NCBI RefSeq assembly: GCF_021129305.1
Contig: NZ_JAJOMB010000013.1
Coordinates: 62,001 to 126,000 of the forward strand
DNA: 64,000 nucleotides
Source of the DNA: Kineosporia babensis
GTDB lineage: Bacteria > Actinomycetota > Actinomycetes > Actinomycetales > Kineosporiaceae
Direction: 5' to 3'
In this document: positions 51,952 through 61,585 of the stretch, in pieces
Position numbering within the stretch: position 1 is the first letter of the stretch
Layout of the letters: every line of letters begins with the position of its first letter
Translations under genes and position numbers: made by a program
Notes under the pieces: generated by a model
Databases searched by the model: none
Seen by the model: only the letters and a program-made list of their open reading frames with translations
What the model was told of the DNA's origin: nothing

Positions 51952-52680
51952 CTACTCGTCGCCGTTGATCCGGATGCTGCGCAGGCGGTAACCGGTGTAG
52001 GCCAGCCCGGCCACAGTGACCACCACCAGCAGGGTCACCCCGGCGCCCAGCCCCACGGCCGACTCGATGCCCAGACCGGACGCCTGATCACCGACCATCT
52101 TCTGGGTGACGGCGAGGGCCCACTGCTGAATGCTCAGGGCCTGGGCCCCGGGCACGTAGCCGCCGATCGCGGCTTCCCAGACCAGCGCGTAGAGCAGACC
52201 GATCACCACGGCGTTGCGGGTGAGCACGGCCAGCAGCAGGAACACCGTGGCGTAGGCGATGCCGGCCAGCAGCGCGCCCGCGGCGTAGCCGGTGGCCAGG
52301 TTGCTGTCGCTGCCCGCCATGATGAAACCTGCGGCCAGGGTGGGCAGCACGCCGAAGATGACGATCACGCCGAGTGCCACCACCCACTTGCTGACCGCGA
52401 TGACGTAGCGGTTCAGGGGTTTGGCCAGCAGATAGACGATCGAGCCGTCGTCGATCTCCGGGCCGATCGCTCCGGTGCCGGCGATCAGGCACAGCAGCGG
52501 GATCAGGAACCCGAGCGAGAACGAGCCGAGCAGATCGGCGGCGGCGCCGGCGGACTGACCGCTGACCAGCCGCACCAGCAGGGCCAGGGCCAGCAGTACG
52601 GCCGGCAGGACGAAGAGCAGGACGGCGCGACGGCGGCCGACGAGGCTGTGCCAGGTGAGCCCGGCTACGGTGGCGTTCAT
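51952..52680 (-). CDS. ABC-2 type transporter permease (second module)
   Basis: 242 residues, six membrane spans: AVLLFVLPAVLLALALLVRL, then GSFSLGFLIPLLCLIAGTGA, VIVIFGVLPTLAAGFIM and others. IGPEIDDGSIVYLLAKPLNR is the cytoplasmic motif typical of ABC-2 permeases (compare the N-DxxxGTxxxLLxxPxxR style). It overlaps its ATPase by ATGA. It exports an unknown substrate. Confidence 0.85.
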   Translation of the reverse strand: MNATVAGLTWHSLVGRRRAVLLFVLPAVLLALALLVRLVSGQSAGAAADLLGSFSLGFLIPLLCLIAGTGAIGPEIDDGSIVYLLAKPLNRYVIAVSKWVVALGVIVIFGVLPTLAAGFIMAGSDSNLATGYAAGALLAGIAYATVFLLLAVLTRNAVVIGLLYALVWEAAIGGYVPGAQALSIQQWALAVTQKMVGDQASGLGIESAVGLGAGVTLLVVVTVAGLAYTGYRLRSIRINGDE

Positions 52681-53642
52681 CGGCTGACCAGGTAGGAGAA
52701 GACTTTCTCCAGCGACTCGTCGGCGGGTGTGACCTCGTACAACCGGATCCCTCGTTCCCGGGCGAAGACCGGCAGCCGGTGGGCGAACCGGTTGTAGTCG
52801 GTGGCCTGCACGTTCAGGATCTCCGTCCCGCTGCGGCGGCCGAGTTCGACGCCGGCGGTGGAGCCGTCGGCGATCAGGGCCGCGGCCAGCGCGCGGTCGT
52901 CGCTGGAGCGGATCGTGTACTGGTGCGGCCGTTCGGTCATCAGGCGGCGGATCTCGCGGAAGTCGCCGGAGGCCGCGTGCCGGCCGGCCACCATCACCTC
53001 GATCCCAGCCGCGATCTGCTCGACCTCTTCGAGGATGTGCGAGCTGAACAGCACCACCCGGCCGTTGCGGCCGAGCTCGGCCATCAGGTCCATCAGTTGC
53101 AGGCGCTGACGCGGATCCATCCCGTTGAAGGGCTCGTCGAGCAGCAGCACGTCCGGGTCGTGCACCAGCGCGGTGGCCATCTTGATGCGCTGCTTCATGC
53201 CCTTGGAGTAGGTGCCCACGTCACGCCCGGCCGCCGACTCCATGTCCACGGTCTCGATCGCCCGCCGGGCCGCGGCCTGCGGGTCGGGCAGCCGGTGCAG
53301 CTTGGCGTTGGAGAGCACGAAGTTCCAGCCGGACACCCCGTCGTACATCGCCTCTCGTTCCGGCACCAGACCGATCCGGCGGTAGATGCTCTCGTTGTGC
53401 CAGGTGGTCTCGCCGTCGATGGTGACCGTGCCGGAGGAGGGCGGCAGGAACCCGCTCATCAGGTGGATCAGCGTGGACTTGCCGGCCCCGTTGGGACCGA
53501 GCAGGCCGGTCACCCCCGGGCCGATCGTCATCGAGACGTCGTTCACCGCCACGACATTGCCGAACCAGCGGCTGACCTGCTCCAGCTTCATCGTGACCGG
53601 TGCTCCCGCGGTGCGGGGCCGATAGGGCACAGTCGCGGTCAT
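52677..53642 (-). CDS. ABC transporter ATP-binding protein (second module)
   Basis: 321 residues. Walker A GLLGPNGAGKSTLIHLM, signature YSKGMKQRIKMATALVHD, Walker B VLLLDEPFNGMDP, then FSSHILEEVEQIA. A C-terminal domain of about 100 residues follows, as in CcmA-type exporters. The ATG at 53640-53642 overlaps the preceding permease stop. Third gene of a four-gene operon. Confidence 0.92.
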   Translation of the reverse strand: MTATVPYRPRTAGAPVTMKLEQVSRWFGNVVAVNDVSMTIGPGVTGLLGPNGAGKSTLIHLMSGFLPPSSGTVTIDGETTWHNESIYRRIGLVPEREAMYDGVSGWNFVLSNAKLHRLPDPQAAARRAIETVDMESAAGRDVGTYSKGMKQRIKMATALVHDPDVLLLDEPFNGMDPRQRLQLMDLMAELGRNGRVVLFSSHILEEVEQIAAGIEVMVAGRHAASGDFREIRRLMTERPHQYTIRSSDDRALAAALIADGSTAGVELGRRSGTEILNVQATDYNRFAHRLPVFARERGIRLYEVTPADESLEKVFSYLVSR

Positions 53643-54532
53643 GATGCTGAGACCTTCCGGTAGCGGGCGGCCAGCAGGGCGTAGGAACCGGCGATCACCA
53701 GGAGCATGACCGCGGTGAAGACCAGCCCGCCCAGAGTGCCGGGCGGCGGTTCGGGGTAGGTGGACTCGGCGTTGACGGTCCAGACCAGCACACCCTGGAC
53801 CAGCGAGACCGGGTTCAGCAGGGCGAAATAGGCGGACAGGGCGGCCTGGTCGTTCTCGTAGGACAGGGCCGAGAGCACGCCGCTGACCAGGGTCAGCAGC
53901 AGGAGCACGGTGATCACGGCAGCCACCCCGAAGCCCCGGCGCGGGGTGATCGAGGCGATCAGCAGGCCGATCCCGGACAGCACCAGACTGAGCAGGAATG
54001 CGCCGAGAAGGCCGGCGGCCCAGCCCTTCGCGTTCGGCCAGAACTCCATCTTGGCCAGCAGGGCCCCGATGAACAGCGCGGTCTGCGGGACGGCGATCAG
54101 GATGAACAGGGCGGTGCTCATCGCGCCGTATTTGGCCAGCACGTAGTCGTTGCGGGTCAGCGGCCGGGACAGGTACAGCGGCATGGTGCGAAAGCGCAGG
54201 TCGCGCGAGACCGTGGCCGGCGCCTGGGCAGCCAGGAAGATCGTGATCGCCGAGCTCAGCGCGAAGATGTAGCTGACGTAGTCGAGCGGCAGTTCGTCCA
54301 GCCCCAGCACACCGGCCACCACGGCCATGATGACCGCCGGGGCGGTCATCACCAGGAGCAGCAGGAACGGCATGATCTTCGACTTCGTGGACCGGCCGAG
54401 ACCGTAGCAACCACGCAGGCTGTCGGCGTACAGCGAGCGGATCAGGTAACCGCGGCCGAGCCGGGGGCCCTCGTAGTGCCGGAAACCGATGTCGTGGATG
54501 ACACCGCTACCGGCTCCGGAGTCACTGCTCAT
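53639..54532 (-). CDS. ABC-2 type transporter permease (first module)
   Basis: 297 residues with a cytoplasmic N-terminus and six spans, from IMPFLLLLVMTAPAVIMAVV onward. VSRDLRFRTMPLYLSRPLTR is the cytoplasmic motif before the third span. The ATG at 54530-54532 overlaps the upstream ATPase by 11 bp. The cargo is unknown. Confidence 0.85.
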   Translation of the reverse strand: MSSDSGAGSGVIHDIGFRHYEGPRLGRGYLIRSLYADSLRGCYGLGRSTKSKIMPFLLLLVMTAPAVIMAVVAGVLGLDELPLDYVSYIFALSSAITIFLAAQAPATVSRDLRFRTMPLYLSRPLTRNDYVLAKYGAMSTALFILIAVPQTALFIGALLAKMEFWPNAKGWAAGLLGAFLLSLVLSGIGLLIASITPRRGFGVAAVITVLLLLTLVSGVLSALSYENDQAALSAYFALLNPVSLVQGVLVWTVNAESTYPEPPPGTLGGLVFTAVMLLVIAGSYALLAARYRKVSAS

Positions 54533-55559
54533 CGTCGCCGCCCCTCGGCTGGTCCGATTCCTGCGGCCGGTGGTTCTGCGCGGCCGTGACCCATTGCTGC
54601 TGCAGCGCGGCGGCCGCGGCCTGACCGGCCGTGGAAGCCGAAGCCTGGCTCTGTGGGTCGAGACTGGGGTCGACCCGGAAGATCTCGGCCATCCGGTGAC
54701 GGCGGCGCTCCAGCCGGTGCAGCCCCACTCCGAGTTGCACCACCACGTCGAGCACCAGGTCGTAGGTGGAGTCGTCCACCAGTTCGACCTCGAGCTGGCG
54801 TCCGGCCGGGTGCACCAGCAGCCCGGCCGCGTGCATCGCGCGACCCACCTCATCCATCCGCTCGTCCACCTCGATCGCCAGGATGCGGCTGGCCGAGGTG
54901 ACGTCCGCGGTGGAGGTGGAACGCAGCAGCCGACCGCCGTCCACCACCACGATGTGGTCGCAGATCTGCTCCAGCTCACCCAGCAGGTGCGAGGTGACCA
55001 GCATCGGGATGCCGAACTCGGTGCCGATCCGGCGCAGCAGCTCGAGCATCTGGTCCCGCCCGGCCGGGTCCAGGCCGTTGGTGGGCTCGTCCAGCAGCAG
55101 CAGACCCGGGTCGTGCACCAGCGACTGGGCCAGCTTGACCCGCTGCTTCATCCCGGTGGAGTACCCGCCCATCGAGCGGTAGCGCTCCTCGTAGAGGCCG
55201 ACGTGGCGCAGGGTGTCGGCGGTGCGCTCGCGGGCCGCGGTCAGCGGCAGGCCGGACATCCGGGCCATGTGCAGCACGAACTCGGTGGCCGACATGTCGG
55301 CCGGAAGGCAGTCGTGCTCGGGCATGTAGCCCACACGTTGCCGGATGGCGGGGCCGTCGGTGGCGACGTCGAGACCCAGGACCCGGGCGCCACCGGTGGT
55401 GGCCGGCAGCAGCCCGAGCAGGATCTTGATCATCGTGGACTTGCCGGCCCCGTTGGCTCCGACCAGCCCGACGACTCCCGGCTCGATGGCGAAGGTCAGC
55501 CCGTCGAGCGCGGTGACAGCGCCGTAGCGCTTCGAGAGGTTCTCGACCGAGATCATCAT
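54522..55559 (-). CDS. ABC transporter ATP-binding protein (first module)
   Basis: 345 residues. Walker A GLVGANGAGKSTMIKILLGL, Q-loop VGYMPEHDCLPADMS, signature YSTGMKQRVKLAQSLVHD, Walker B LLLLDEPTNGLDPAG. The C-terminal region after about 225 ends in a Gln/Ala-rich tail. First gene of the operon; two adjacent ATGs (55557-55559 and 55554-55556) can serve as start. Divergent from yraN. Confidence 0.92.
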   Translation of the reverse strand: MMISVENLSKRYGAVTALDGLTFAIEPGVVGLVGANGAGKSTMIKILLGLLPATTGGARVLGLDVATDGPAIRQRVGYMPEHDCLPADMSATEFVLHMARMSGLPLTAARERTADTLRHVGLYEERYRSMGGYSTGMKQRVKLAQSLVHDPGLLLLDEPTNGLDPAGRDQMLELLRRIGTEFGIPMLVTSHLLGELEQICDHIVVVDGGRLLRSTSTADVTSASRILAIEVDERMDEVGRAMHAAGLLVHPAGRQLEVELVDDSTYDLVLDVVVQLGVGLHRLERRRHRMAEIFRVDPSLDPQSQASASTAGQAAAAALQQQWVTAAQNHRPQESDQPRGGDDEQ

Positions 55560-55731
55560 GACCTGGCCGACTCTAGTGCGGCCCTCCGACATTTCGGCCC
55601 GGTCCCGATCCCCATTTCTGCAAATCATCCCCTGGGCTGACCCTGATCGGTCTTCAGGGGCATGTAGGGGTAAACCCTGGCTGGAGTCGCTCCGGCCGAG
55701 AGCCGCTCCACTGACGTACACGAACCGGGGT

Positions 55732-55740
55732 TTGTCCACA
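55732..55740 (+). promoter_or_regulatory. DnaA-box-like 9-mer TTGTCCACA
   Basis: An exact match to the actinobacterial DnaA box form, in the divergent spacer between the ABC operon and yraN. A single site is weak evidence. Confidence 0.4.
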
Positions 55741-55806
55741 GTTGCCGATCCGGAGATGACCGGAACCTGTTCATGCCTGGATGCTTTCGGGACGGAGGTG
55801 GTGAGG

Positions 55807-56166
55807 ATGCAGTTGGAGAAGGCCGAACTCGGCCGGTACGGGGAAGATCTGGCGGCCGCGCACCTGGAGGCAACGGGCTGCCGGATCCTGGCCCGCAACT
55901 GGCGGTGCCGGCACGGGGAGATCGATCTGGTCGCCCTGGATCAGGAGTGCCTGGTGGTGTGCGAGGTCAAGACCAGACAGTCGCTGCGGGCCGGTGATCC
56001 GATCGAGGCGGTGACCGCGCTCAAGGCCGGCCGGTTGCGCCGGCTGGCCGGGGCCTGGCTGTCCTCGCAGGAGCGTTTCTACCGGGACGTGCGGATCGAC
56101 GTGGTGGGCATCGTCCGGCCGCTGTCCGGCACCGCCCGGCTGGTGCACCTGAAGGCGGTGGCCTGA
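55807..56166 (+). CDS. yraN: YraN / UPF0102 family protein
   Basis: 119 residues. LGRYGEDLAAAHLEATGCRI, then CRHGEIDLVALDQECLVVCEVKTR carries the E...D...E-x-K pattern of the restriction-endonuclease-like fold. Function is unsettled; it is often linked with rnhB, yifB and dprA. The ATG at 55807 has GGTGGTGAGG upstream and matches family starts. The yifB ATG follows the stop directly. Confidence 0.92.
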   Translation: MQLEKAELGRYGEDLAAAHLEATGCRILARNWRCRHGEIDLVALDQECLVVCEVKTRQSLRAGDPIEAVTALKAGRLRRLAGAWLSSQERFYRDVRIDVVGIVRPLSGTARLVHLKAVA

Positions 56167-57804
56167 ATGGCCCTGGGCAGAGCTCTGGCCGTGGCCATCG
56201 TCGGGATGACCGGGCACGTGGTCGACGTGGAGGCCGACATCGCCCTCGGCCTGCCTGCTTTCACGCTGGTCGGGCTGCCGGACGCCTCGCTGGCCGAGTC
56301 CCGCGACCGGGTGCGGGCCGCCTGCTCCAACTCCGGGCATCCGCTGCCGCAGCGCCGGATCACCGTGAATCTCTCCCCGGCGGCGCTGCCCAAGGCCGGC
56401 AGCAGCTTCGACCTGGCGGTCGCGGTGGCCCTGCTCACCGCCCAGTCGGTGCTGTGCTCGCCGCTGGTCCAGCAGTTCGTCCATGTCGGCGAACTGGGGC
56501 TGAACGGACGGGTCCGGCCGGTCCGGGGCGTGCTTCCGGCTACGTTGGCAGCGGTTCGTGGCGGCTACCCGGACGTCGTGGTGCCGATCGCCAACGAGGC
56601 CGAGGCGAGGCTGGTGCCCGGGGCCCGGGTGCATCCGGTGCGTACCCTGGCCGACCTGATCCGGTTGCACGGGGGAGAACCCTCCGAACCGCGGCTCGAA
56701 CTGGAACAGGCTCTTCTGCCCGGGATCTCCGGGGCGGGCGCGGCCCGTTCCAGCGGATCGGCCCGGCCGACGGGGCCGGGTGACGTTCTGCTGCAGCCTT
56801 CCAGCCTGGTTCCCGCCCCGGGTGGTCCACCGGCCGGGCCCAAACCCGATCTGGCCGATGTGGTCGGCCAGAAACAGGCCCGCTACGCGCTGGAGCTGGC
56901 GGCCGCGGGCGGGCATCACTTGCTGCTCATGGGCCCACCCGGAACGGGGAAGACCTTGCTCGCCTCTCGGCTGCCCGGCATTCTGCCGGACCTGGACGAC
57001 GAGTCGGCCGTGGAAGTGACTGCGGTGCACTCGGTCGCCGGAACCCTGGATGCCGCGACCGGGCTGATCCGGAGGCCTCCGTTCCAGAACCCGCACCACA
57101 CCTGTACCGTCGTCTCGATGGTCGGCGGCGGTAGCGGCCTGCCGCATCCAGGTGCGGCTTCGCTGGCCCACCGAGGCATTCTCTTCTTGGATGAAGCCGG
57201 CGAATTCGCAGCTCAGGTACTGGATTCGCTGCGTCAGCCGCTGGAGCACGGCGATCTGGTGATCCACCGGGCCAACGGCTCTGCCCGGTTCCCGGCCCGT
57301 TTTCTGCTCGTCCTGGCCAGCAATCCCTGTCCCTGCGGATTCGCCTCCGGCCGAGGGCTGGACTGCGTCTGCGTACCGAACGCCCGGCGCCGCTACCTTT
57401 CCCGTCTGTCGGGCCCTCTGCTGGACCGGGTGGATCTACAGGTGGACGTCCTACCGGTGTCCCGGGCGGACATGGCTGCGGACGAGCCCGCCGAAAGTAC
57501 TGCGGTGGTGGCCGAACGAGTGCTTCAAGCCCGTGCCGTGGCCAAGGAACGTCTGGCCGGAACACCGTGGAGCTGCAACGGCGAGGTACCGGGGAGCTAT
57601 CTGCGGGGGCGGCTCAAGCTTTCTTCCGCGGTGACTCAGGACGTCGATCACGCGCTGGACAACGGACGTCTCTCGATTCGCGGGCACGACCGAGTACTCA
57701 AAGTCTCTTGGACTGTGAGTGACCTGGCCGGGCAGGAAAGGCCTACCAGGGACGACGTCTCCCGGGCCCTGATGCTGCGTCGACGAGGGCAGGTGACGGT
57801 GTGA
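56167..57804 (+). CDS. YifB/ComM family Mg-chelatase-like ATPase
   Basis: 545 residues. An N-terminal Lon-protease-like fold (VDVEADIALGLPAFTLVGLP, SRDRVRAACSNSGHPLP) precedes AAA+ Walker A LLMGPPGTGKTLLASRLPG and Walker B ILFLDEAGEF. CPCGF and the Mg_chelatase_C region follow. In Gram-negative bacteria ComM is a branch-migration helicase in transformation; the actinobacterial role is inferred. It overlaps dprA by GTGA. Confidence 0.92.
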   Translation: MALGRALAVAIVGMTGHVVDVEADIALGLPAFTLVGLPDASLAESRDRVRAACSNSGHPLPQRRITVNLSPAALPKAGSSFDLAVAVALLTAQSVLCSPLVQQFVHVGELGLNGRVRPVRGVLPATLAAVRGGYPDVVVPIANEAEARLVPGARVHPVRTLADLIRLHGGEPSEPRLELEQALLPGISGAGAARSSGSARPTGPGDVLLQPSSLVPAPGGPPAGPKPDLADVVGQKQARYALELAAAGGHHLLLMGPPGTGKTLLASRLPGILPDLDDESAVEVTAVHSVAGTLDAATGLIRRPPFQNPHHTCTVVSMVGGGSGLPHPGAASLAHRGILFLDEAGEFAAQVLDSLRQPLEHGDLVIHRANGSARFPARFLLVLASNPCPCGFASGRGLDCVCVPNARRRYLSRLSGPLLDRVDLQVDVLPVSRADMAADEPAESTAVVAERVLQARAVAKERLAGTPWSCNGEVPGSYLRGRLKLSSAVTQDVDHALDNGRLSIRGHDRVLKVSWTVSDLAGQERPTRDDVSRALMLRRRGQVTV

Positions 57805-59426
57805 GTACGGAGGATCGGGTAGAAGAGAACAGAGTAGGGACGCTGGACATCGGGATTCCGGCCGAAGAGGACAACGCACAGATACTGGCCACCGCTGTTA
57901 CGGCCACCGCTGTTTCGGCCACCGGTGTTCCGGCCGCAGAACCAGCCAGACTGGTCTGGCCTGATCCGGCGCTGATGCATCTGCCGGCCCAGAAGACGCC
58001 GGAAGCCGAGCCGACTTTGCCGAAAACCGGGCCGACATCGGCGGGAGCCGGGTCGGCACTGCCGAGATCCGGGCCGACATTGCCGGGAGCTGGGCCCGCG
58101 GCGTCAGGCCGGATGCATCAGGGGGTGGTGGCCCCTGAGCCGCAACTGCCGGAAGCCGAGAGGGCAGAGCCGAAGGCTGTTCCAGGATGGGCGGAGACCG
58201 GGTCAGGATCATCAGTGGCCACGCAGGAAGTACCGCAGGCCGGGAAGGAGTTGTCAGGCGACCCGCCGGATTCGGCGGACCACCCTGCGGCAGAATCCGT
58301 CGCCGGAACACCCGCAGCAGGAGATCTGACCGACGACGCAGAGCGCCTGGCCCGTGTGATCTGGAGCCGCCTGGTGGAACCGGCCGATCCCAAGGCCGGA
58401 GCCCTGGTGGCGCGGTTGGGCGCAGTCGAGGCGCTGGCCGAGGCCCGGGCCGGGCTGCACTCGCAGCGTTATGTCGACAAGCTTGCCGCGCTCGATCCGG
58501 TCCGGGACATCCGTAATCTGACCACGCTCGGCGGGCGTCTGCTGATCCCGTCCGACCCGGAGTGGCCCGAGAGCCTGCTGCGGCTGGAAGCCGAAATGCC
58601 CTTCTGCCTTTACGTCGTCGGCCCACTCGACTTGGGCCAGGCCGGTGGTCAAGCGGTCTCGATCGTCGGTGCCCGGGCCGCCACCAGCTACGGCGAGCAC
58701 ATGGCCACCGAACTGGCTCTGGGCTGCGCCGACCGAGGTCTGACCGTGGTCTCCGGAGCAGCCCTGGGCATCGACGCGGCGGCGCACCGCGGGGCCCTTG
58801 CGGTCAGCGGGCCGACCGTCGCGGTGCTGGCGGGCGGGGTGGACCGGGCCTATCCGGCCACGAACGAACGGCTCATCCACGAGATCGGCCGGTTCGGCGC
58901 TCTGGTGAGTGAGGTGCCGGTCGGCTCGGCTCCCACCCGCTGGCGGTTCATCCTGCGCAACCGCATCATTGCGGCGCTGGGGCAGGCCACCTGCGTGGTC
59001 GAGGCAGGTAGCCGTTCCGGGACCACGGGCACCGCGCAGTGGGCAGACCGGCTGAGCCGCCCGGTGGGAGCTGTGCCCGGCCCGGTCACCTCACCGGCGT
59101 CCTACGGAGCTCACCGGCTGCTGCGCAACGGTGCAGTGTGCATCACCTCGGCCGCGGAACTGTGCGAACTTGCCGGTCCGATCGGAACTTTCGTCCTACC
59201 TGAAGGCGGCGCTGCCCCGGGTGAGCGCGACGGCCTGGAACCCCACGACCTGCGGGTGCTCGACACGCTTCCGGTACGAAAATCCATCACCCTCGATGAG
59301 CTGTGCCTCCAGGCCGGTCTGAGTGAGAGCCTGGTCCTGCCTTCGCTGGCCCGGCTGGAGATCCGTGAACTGGCCGAGCCGGACGCGGATCTGTGGCGCC
59401 GGGCCCGGCCTCGGAGGAAACCGTGA
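57801..59426 (+). CDS. dprA: DNA-processing protein DprA with long disordered N-terminus
   Basis: 541 residues; the family is usually 290-390. The Rossmann-like core starts near 190: GGRLLIPSDPEWPESLLRL, VSIVGARAATSYGEHMA, VVSGAALGIDAAAHRGAL, VLAGGVDRAYPATNERLIHE and FILRNRIIAALG. A winged-helix C-terminus (DLRVLDTLPVRKSITLDEL) follows. Residues 1-170 are Ala/Pro/Thr/Glu-rich and contain short tandem repeats of TATAVSATG and PTLPGAGP type. It loads RecA on single-stranded DNA in competent bacteria. It is coupled to yifB by GTGA. Confidence 0.93.
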   Translation: MSTEDRVEENRVGTLDIGIPAEEDNAQILATAVTATAVSATGVPAAEPARLVWPDPALMHLPAQKTPEAEPTLPKTGPTSAGAGSALPRSGPTLPGAGPAASGRMHQGVVAPEPQLPEAERAEPKAVPGWAETGSGSSVATQEVPQAGKELSGDPPDSADHPAAESVAGTPAAGDLTDDAERLARVIWSRLVEPADPKAGALVARLGAVEALAEARAGLHSQRYVDKLAALDPVRDIRNLTTLGGRLLIPSDPEWPESLLRLEAEMPFCLYVVGPLDLGQAGGQAVSIVGARAATSYGEHMATELALGCADRGLTVVSGAALGIDAAAHRGALAVSGPTVAVLAGGVDRAYPATNERLIHEIGRFGALVSEVPVGSAPTRWRFILRNRIIAALGQATCVVEAGSRSGTTGTAQWADRLSRPVGAVPGPVTSPASYGAHRLLRNGAVCITSAAELCELAGPIGTFVLPEGGAAPGERDGLEPHDLRVLDTLPVRKSITLDELCLQAGLSESLVLPSLARLEIRELAEPDADLWRRARPRRKP

Positions 59427-59433
59427 ACCCGGC

Positions 59434-60396
59434 TCAGACCGGGCCCGCCGAGGCGTCGAGCAGCTCGCGGCCGCCCTGACGCAGCAGGCTGATCGCGACC
59501 GAGGTGCCCAGCAGCACCGGGTCCAGAGCGCCGTCGGTTTCCTCGGCCTGCACGATGGTCTTGCCGTCGAGTGAGAACACCATCGCCCGCAGCGAGAGCG
59601 TGCCGTCCGGCCCGGAGGAGGAGTGTGCGGCGATCGGGCTGTTGCAGCTGCCCTGCAGCACATGCAGCAGCATCCGCTCGGCCGTGGTCTCCCGCCAGGT
59701 GTCCGGACTGCCCAGGCGATCGACCAGCTCGATCATGGCCGAGTCGTCCTCGCGGCACTGCAGGCCGAGCACGCCGGCGCCGACCGGAGGGCACATCGTG
59801 TCCACGTCGAGGATCTGCGTGGCACGGGCGCTCTCGCCGATCCGCTCCAGCCCGGAGTAGGCCAGCAGCAGCGCGTCTGCCTCTCCGGCCTCGAGCTTGG
59901 CCAGGCGGCTGTTGGCGTTGCCCCGGATCGGCACGGTGACCAGTTCCGGGTAACGGCGCGCCAGCTGGGCGATCCGGCGCACCGCGGAGGTGCCGATCCG
60001 GGTGCCCGGCGGGAGCTCGTCGAGGGTCAGGCCGCCGGGATGGATCAAGGCGTCGCGGATGTCGTCGCGTTCCAGATAGCAGGCGAACGCGGTTCCGGCC
60101 GGCACCGGCCGGTCCCCGGGCACGTCCTTCATGCAGTGCACCGCGATGTCCACCGCACCGGTGAGCAGGAGCTGGTCCACCTCTTTGGTGAACGCGCCCT
60201 TGCCCCCGAGCGCGGCCAGGGACCCCTGCCAGCGATCGCCGCTGGTGGTGACCGGGACGACCAGCACCTGCAGATCGGGCACCAGTGCAGTCAGCTCGGC
60301 CCGGACTCGCTCCACCTGGGCCAGGGCCATCGGCGACGAGCGGGTACCGATCCTGACGATGCGACCGGTCTCGCCCGAACTACCGGGAGGATTCAC
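59434..60396 (-). CDS. hemC: Hydroxymethylbilane synthase (porphobilinogen deaminase) family
   Basis: 320 residues. [82 protein letters not shown] and the dipyrromethane cofactor cysteine in [14 protein letters not shown]. It makes the tetrapyrrole precursor for heme. The usual GG-C-Q-V-P reads QGSCNSP here. It is alone, with no other hem gene in the window. The GTG at 60394-60396 lies 7 nt from a TATTCT -10 box and has no Shine-Dalgarno, consistent with leaderless initiation. Confidence 0.88.
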   Translation of the reverse strand: MNPPGSSGETGRIVRIGTRSSPMALAQVERVRAELTALVPDLQVLVVPVTTSGDRWQGSLAALGGKGAFTKEVDQLLLTGAVDIAVHCMKDVPGDRPVPAGTAFACYLERDDIRDALIHPGGLTLDELPPGTRIGTSAVRRIAQLARRYPELVTVPIRGNANSRLAKLEAGEADALLLAYSGLERIGESARATQILDVDTMCPPVGAGVLGLQCREDDSAMIELVDRLGSPDTWRETTAERMLLHVLQGSCNSPIAAHSSSGPDGTLSLRAMVFSLDGKTIVQAEETDGALDPVLLGTSVAISLLRQGGRELLDASAGPV

Positions 60397-60478
60397 CCCG
60401 CAGAGAATAGGTCCAGTCCACGCGGCACCCCGGCGCGCCGCGCTTGAGCCGCAATCCGGGAGAGGAGACGGTGGGCAG

Positions 60479-61531
60479 ATGCCCGAGCAGCCCCCCGGCC
60501 GATCACCCGATCCTGACGCCGTCCCCGCTGATCCGGACCCGCACGAAATCGGGCCCACAAACGTCTCCAATTACTCAGCCGACCAGCATCTGACCGAGGA
60601 GTTCGCCCGGCACCTCGCGGCCGAACGCAACCTCTCCGAGCACACCGTGCGCGCCTACGTCGGCGATGCAGTTGAGCTCTTGCGACACGCCCGAGCCGCC
60701 GGAGCCGGGCCCGATCACCTCGACGACCTGCTCACTCTGCCGGTTCTGCGCTCCTGGCTGGCGGCGCTGTCCACCTCTGGTCAGGCTCACGCCAGCCTGG
60801 CTCGACGGGCAGCCAGCGCGCGCGCCTTCACCCGCTGGCTGTTCCGCACCGGCCGGCTCGCTGTCGACCCAGGTGCCCGTCTCCAGGCTCCTAAGCGAGG
60901 CCAGCGGCTTCCTGGTGTTCTACGGCAGGACCAGGCGCGCGGCGCGCTGGCCGAAGCGGCCTCGCTGGTGGAGCACGGCGTCCCGGAGGATTCGGCCGAA
61001 GGTCTCAAGACCCCGCCCGGCGATCCGATACTCGTGCGCGACCTGGCCCTGCTGGAGCTGCTTTACGCGACCGGCGTCCGAGTGGGTGAACTTTGCTCGC
61101 TGGACGTCGACGACATCGATCGCGATCGGCGCACGATCCGGGTCCTCGGCAAGGGCGGCAAGGAGCGGGTGGTGCCCTACGGAGTACCTGCGGCGCAGGC
61201 CCTCACAACCTGGCTGGATCGCGGCCGACCGGCTCTGACCAGCCAGAACAGCGGACCGGCGGCGTTTTTGGGAAAGCGTGGAGGTCGGGTCAACCAGCGC
61301 CAAGTCCGGCAGGTGGTGCATCAGGCCCTGGAACGGGTGAATGACGCGCCCTCGCTTGGGCCGCACGGGTTACGCCACAGTGCGGCGACGCACCTTCTTG
61401 ACGGCGGCGCGGACCTTCGTAGCGTACAGGAACTGCTCGGTCACGCTACGCTCACGACTACGCAGCTCTACACGCATGTGTCGGTGGACCGGCTGCGCGC
61501 CAGCTACCGTCAGGCCCACCCCAGGGCCTGA
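60479..61531 (+). CDS. xerC: Tyrosine recombinase, XerC-like
   Basis: 350 residues. An N-terminal core-binding domain ([20 protein letters not shown]) is followed by the catalytic domain with Arg in [12 protein letters not shown], Lys in [13 protein letters not shown], HxxR in [17 protein letters not shown], His/Trp position in [13 protein letters not shown], and Tyr nucleophile in TQLYTHVS. A Pro/Asp-rich N-terminal extension of about 35 residues precedes the core. It probably resolves chromosome dimers at dif; the location next to dprA and the sigma gene matches xerC in other actinobacteria. Confidence 0.9.
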   Translation: MPEQPPGRSPDPDAVPADPDPHEIGPTNVSNYSADQHLTEEFARHLAAERNLSEHTVRAYVGDAVELLRHARAAGAGPDHLDDLLTLPVLRSWLAALSTSGQAHASLARRAASARAFTRWLFRTGRLAVDPGARLQAPKRGQRLPGVLRQDQARGALAEAASLVEHGVPEDSAEGLKTPPGDPILVRDLALLELLYATGVRVGELCSLDVDDIDRDRRTIRVLGKGGKERVVPYGVPAAQALTTWLDRGRPALTSQNSGPAAFLGKRGGRVNQRQVRQVVHQALERVNDAPSLGPHGLRHSAATHLLDGGADLRSVQELLGHATLTTTQLYTHVSVDRLRASYRQAHPRA

Positions 61532-61585
61532 GTACGACGAAGCTGCCTGACCGGATGACTAGGCGCTCAGCAGGGAGGGACCCGG

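Noticed and set aside
51805-52695. A 296-codon + strand frame through the ABC permease gene.
   Set aside because: The opposite strand encodes a clear six-span permease; this frame is Gln/Asp/His-rich and starts in repeats.
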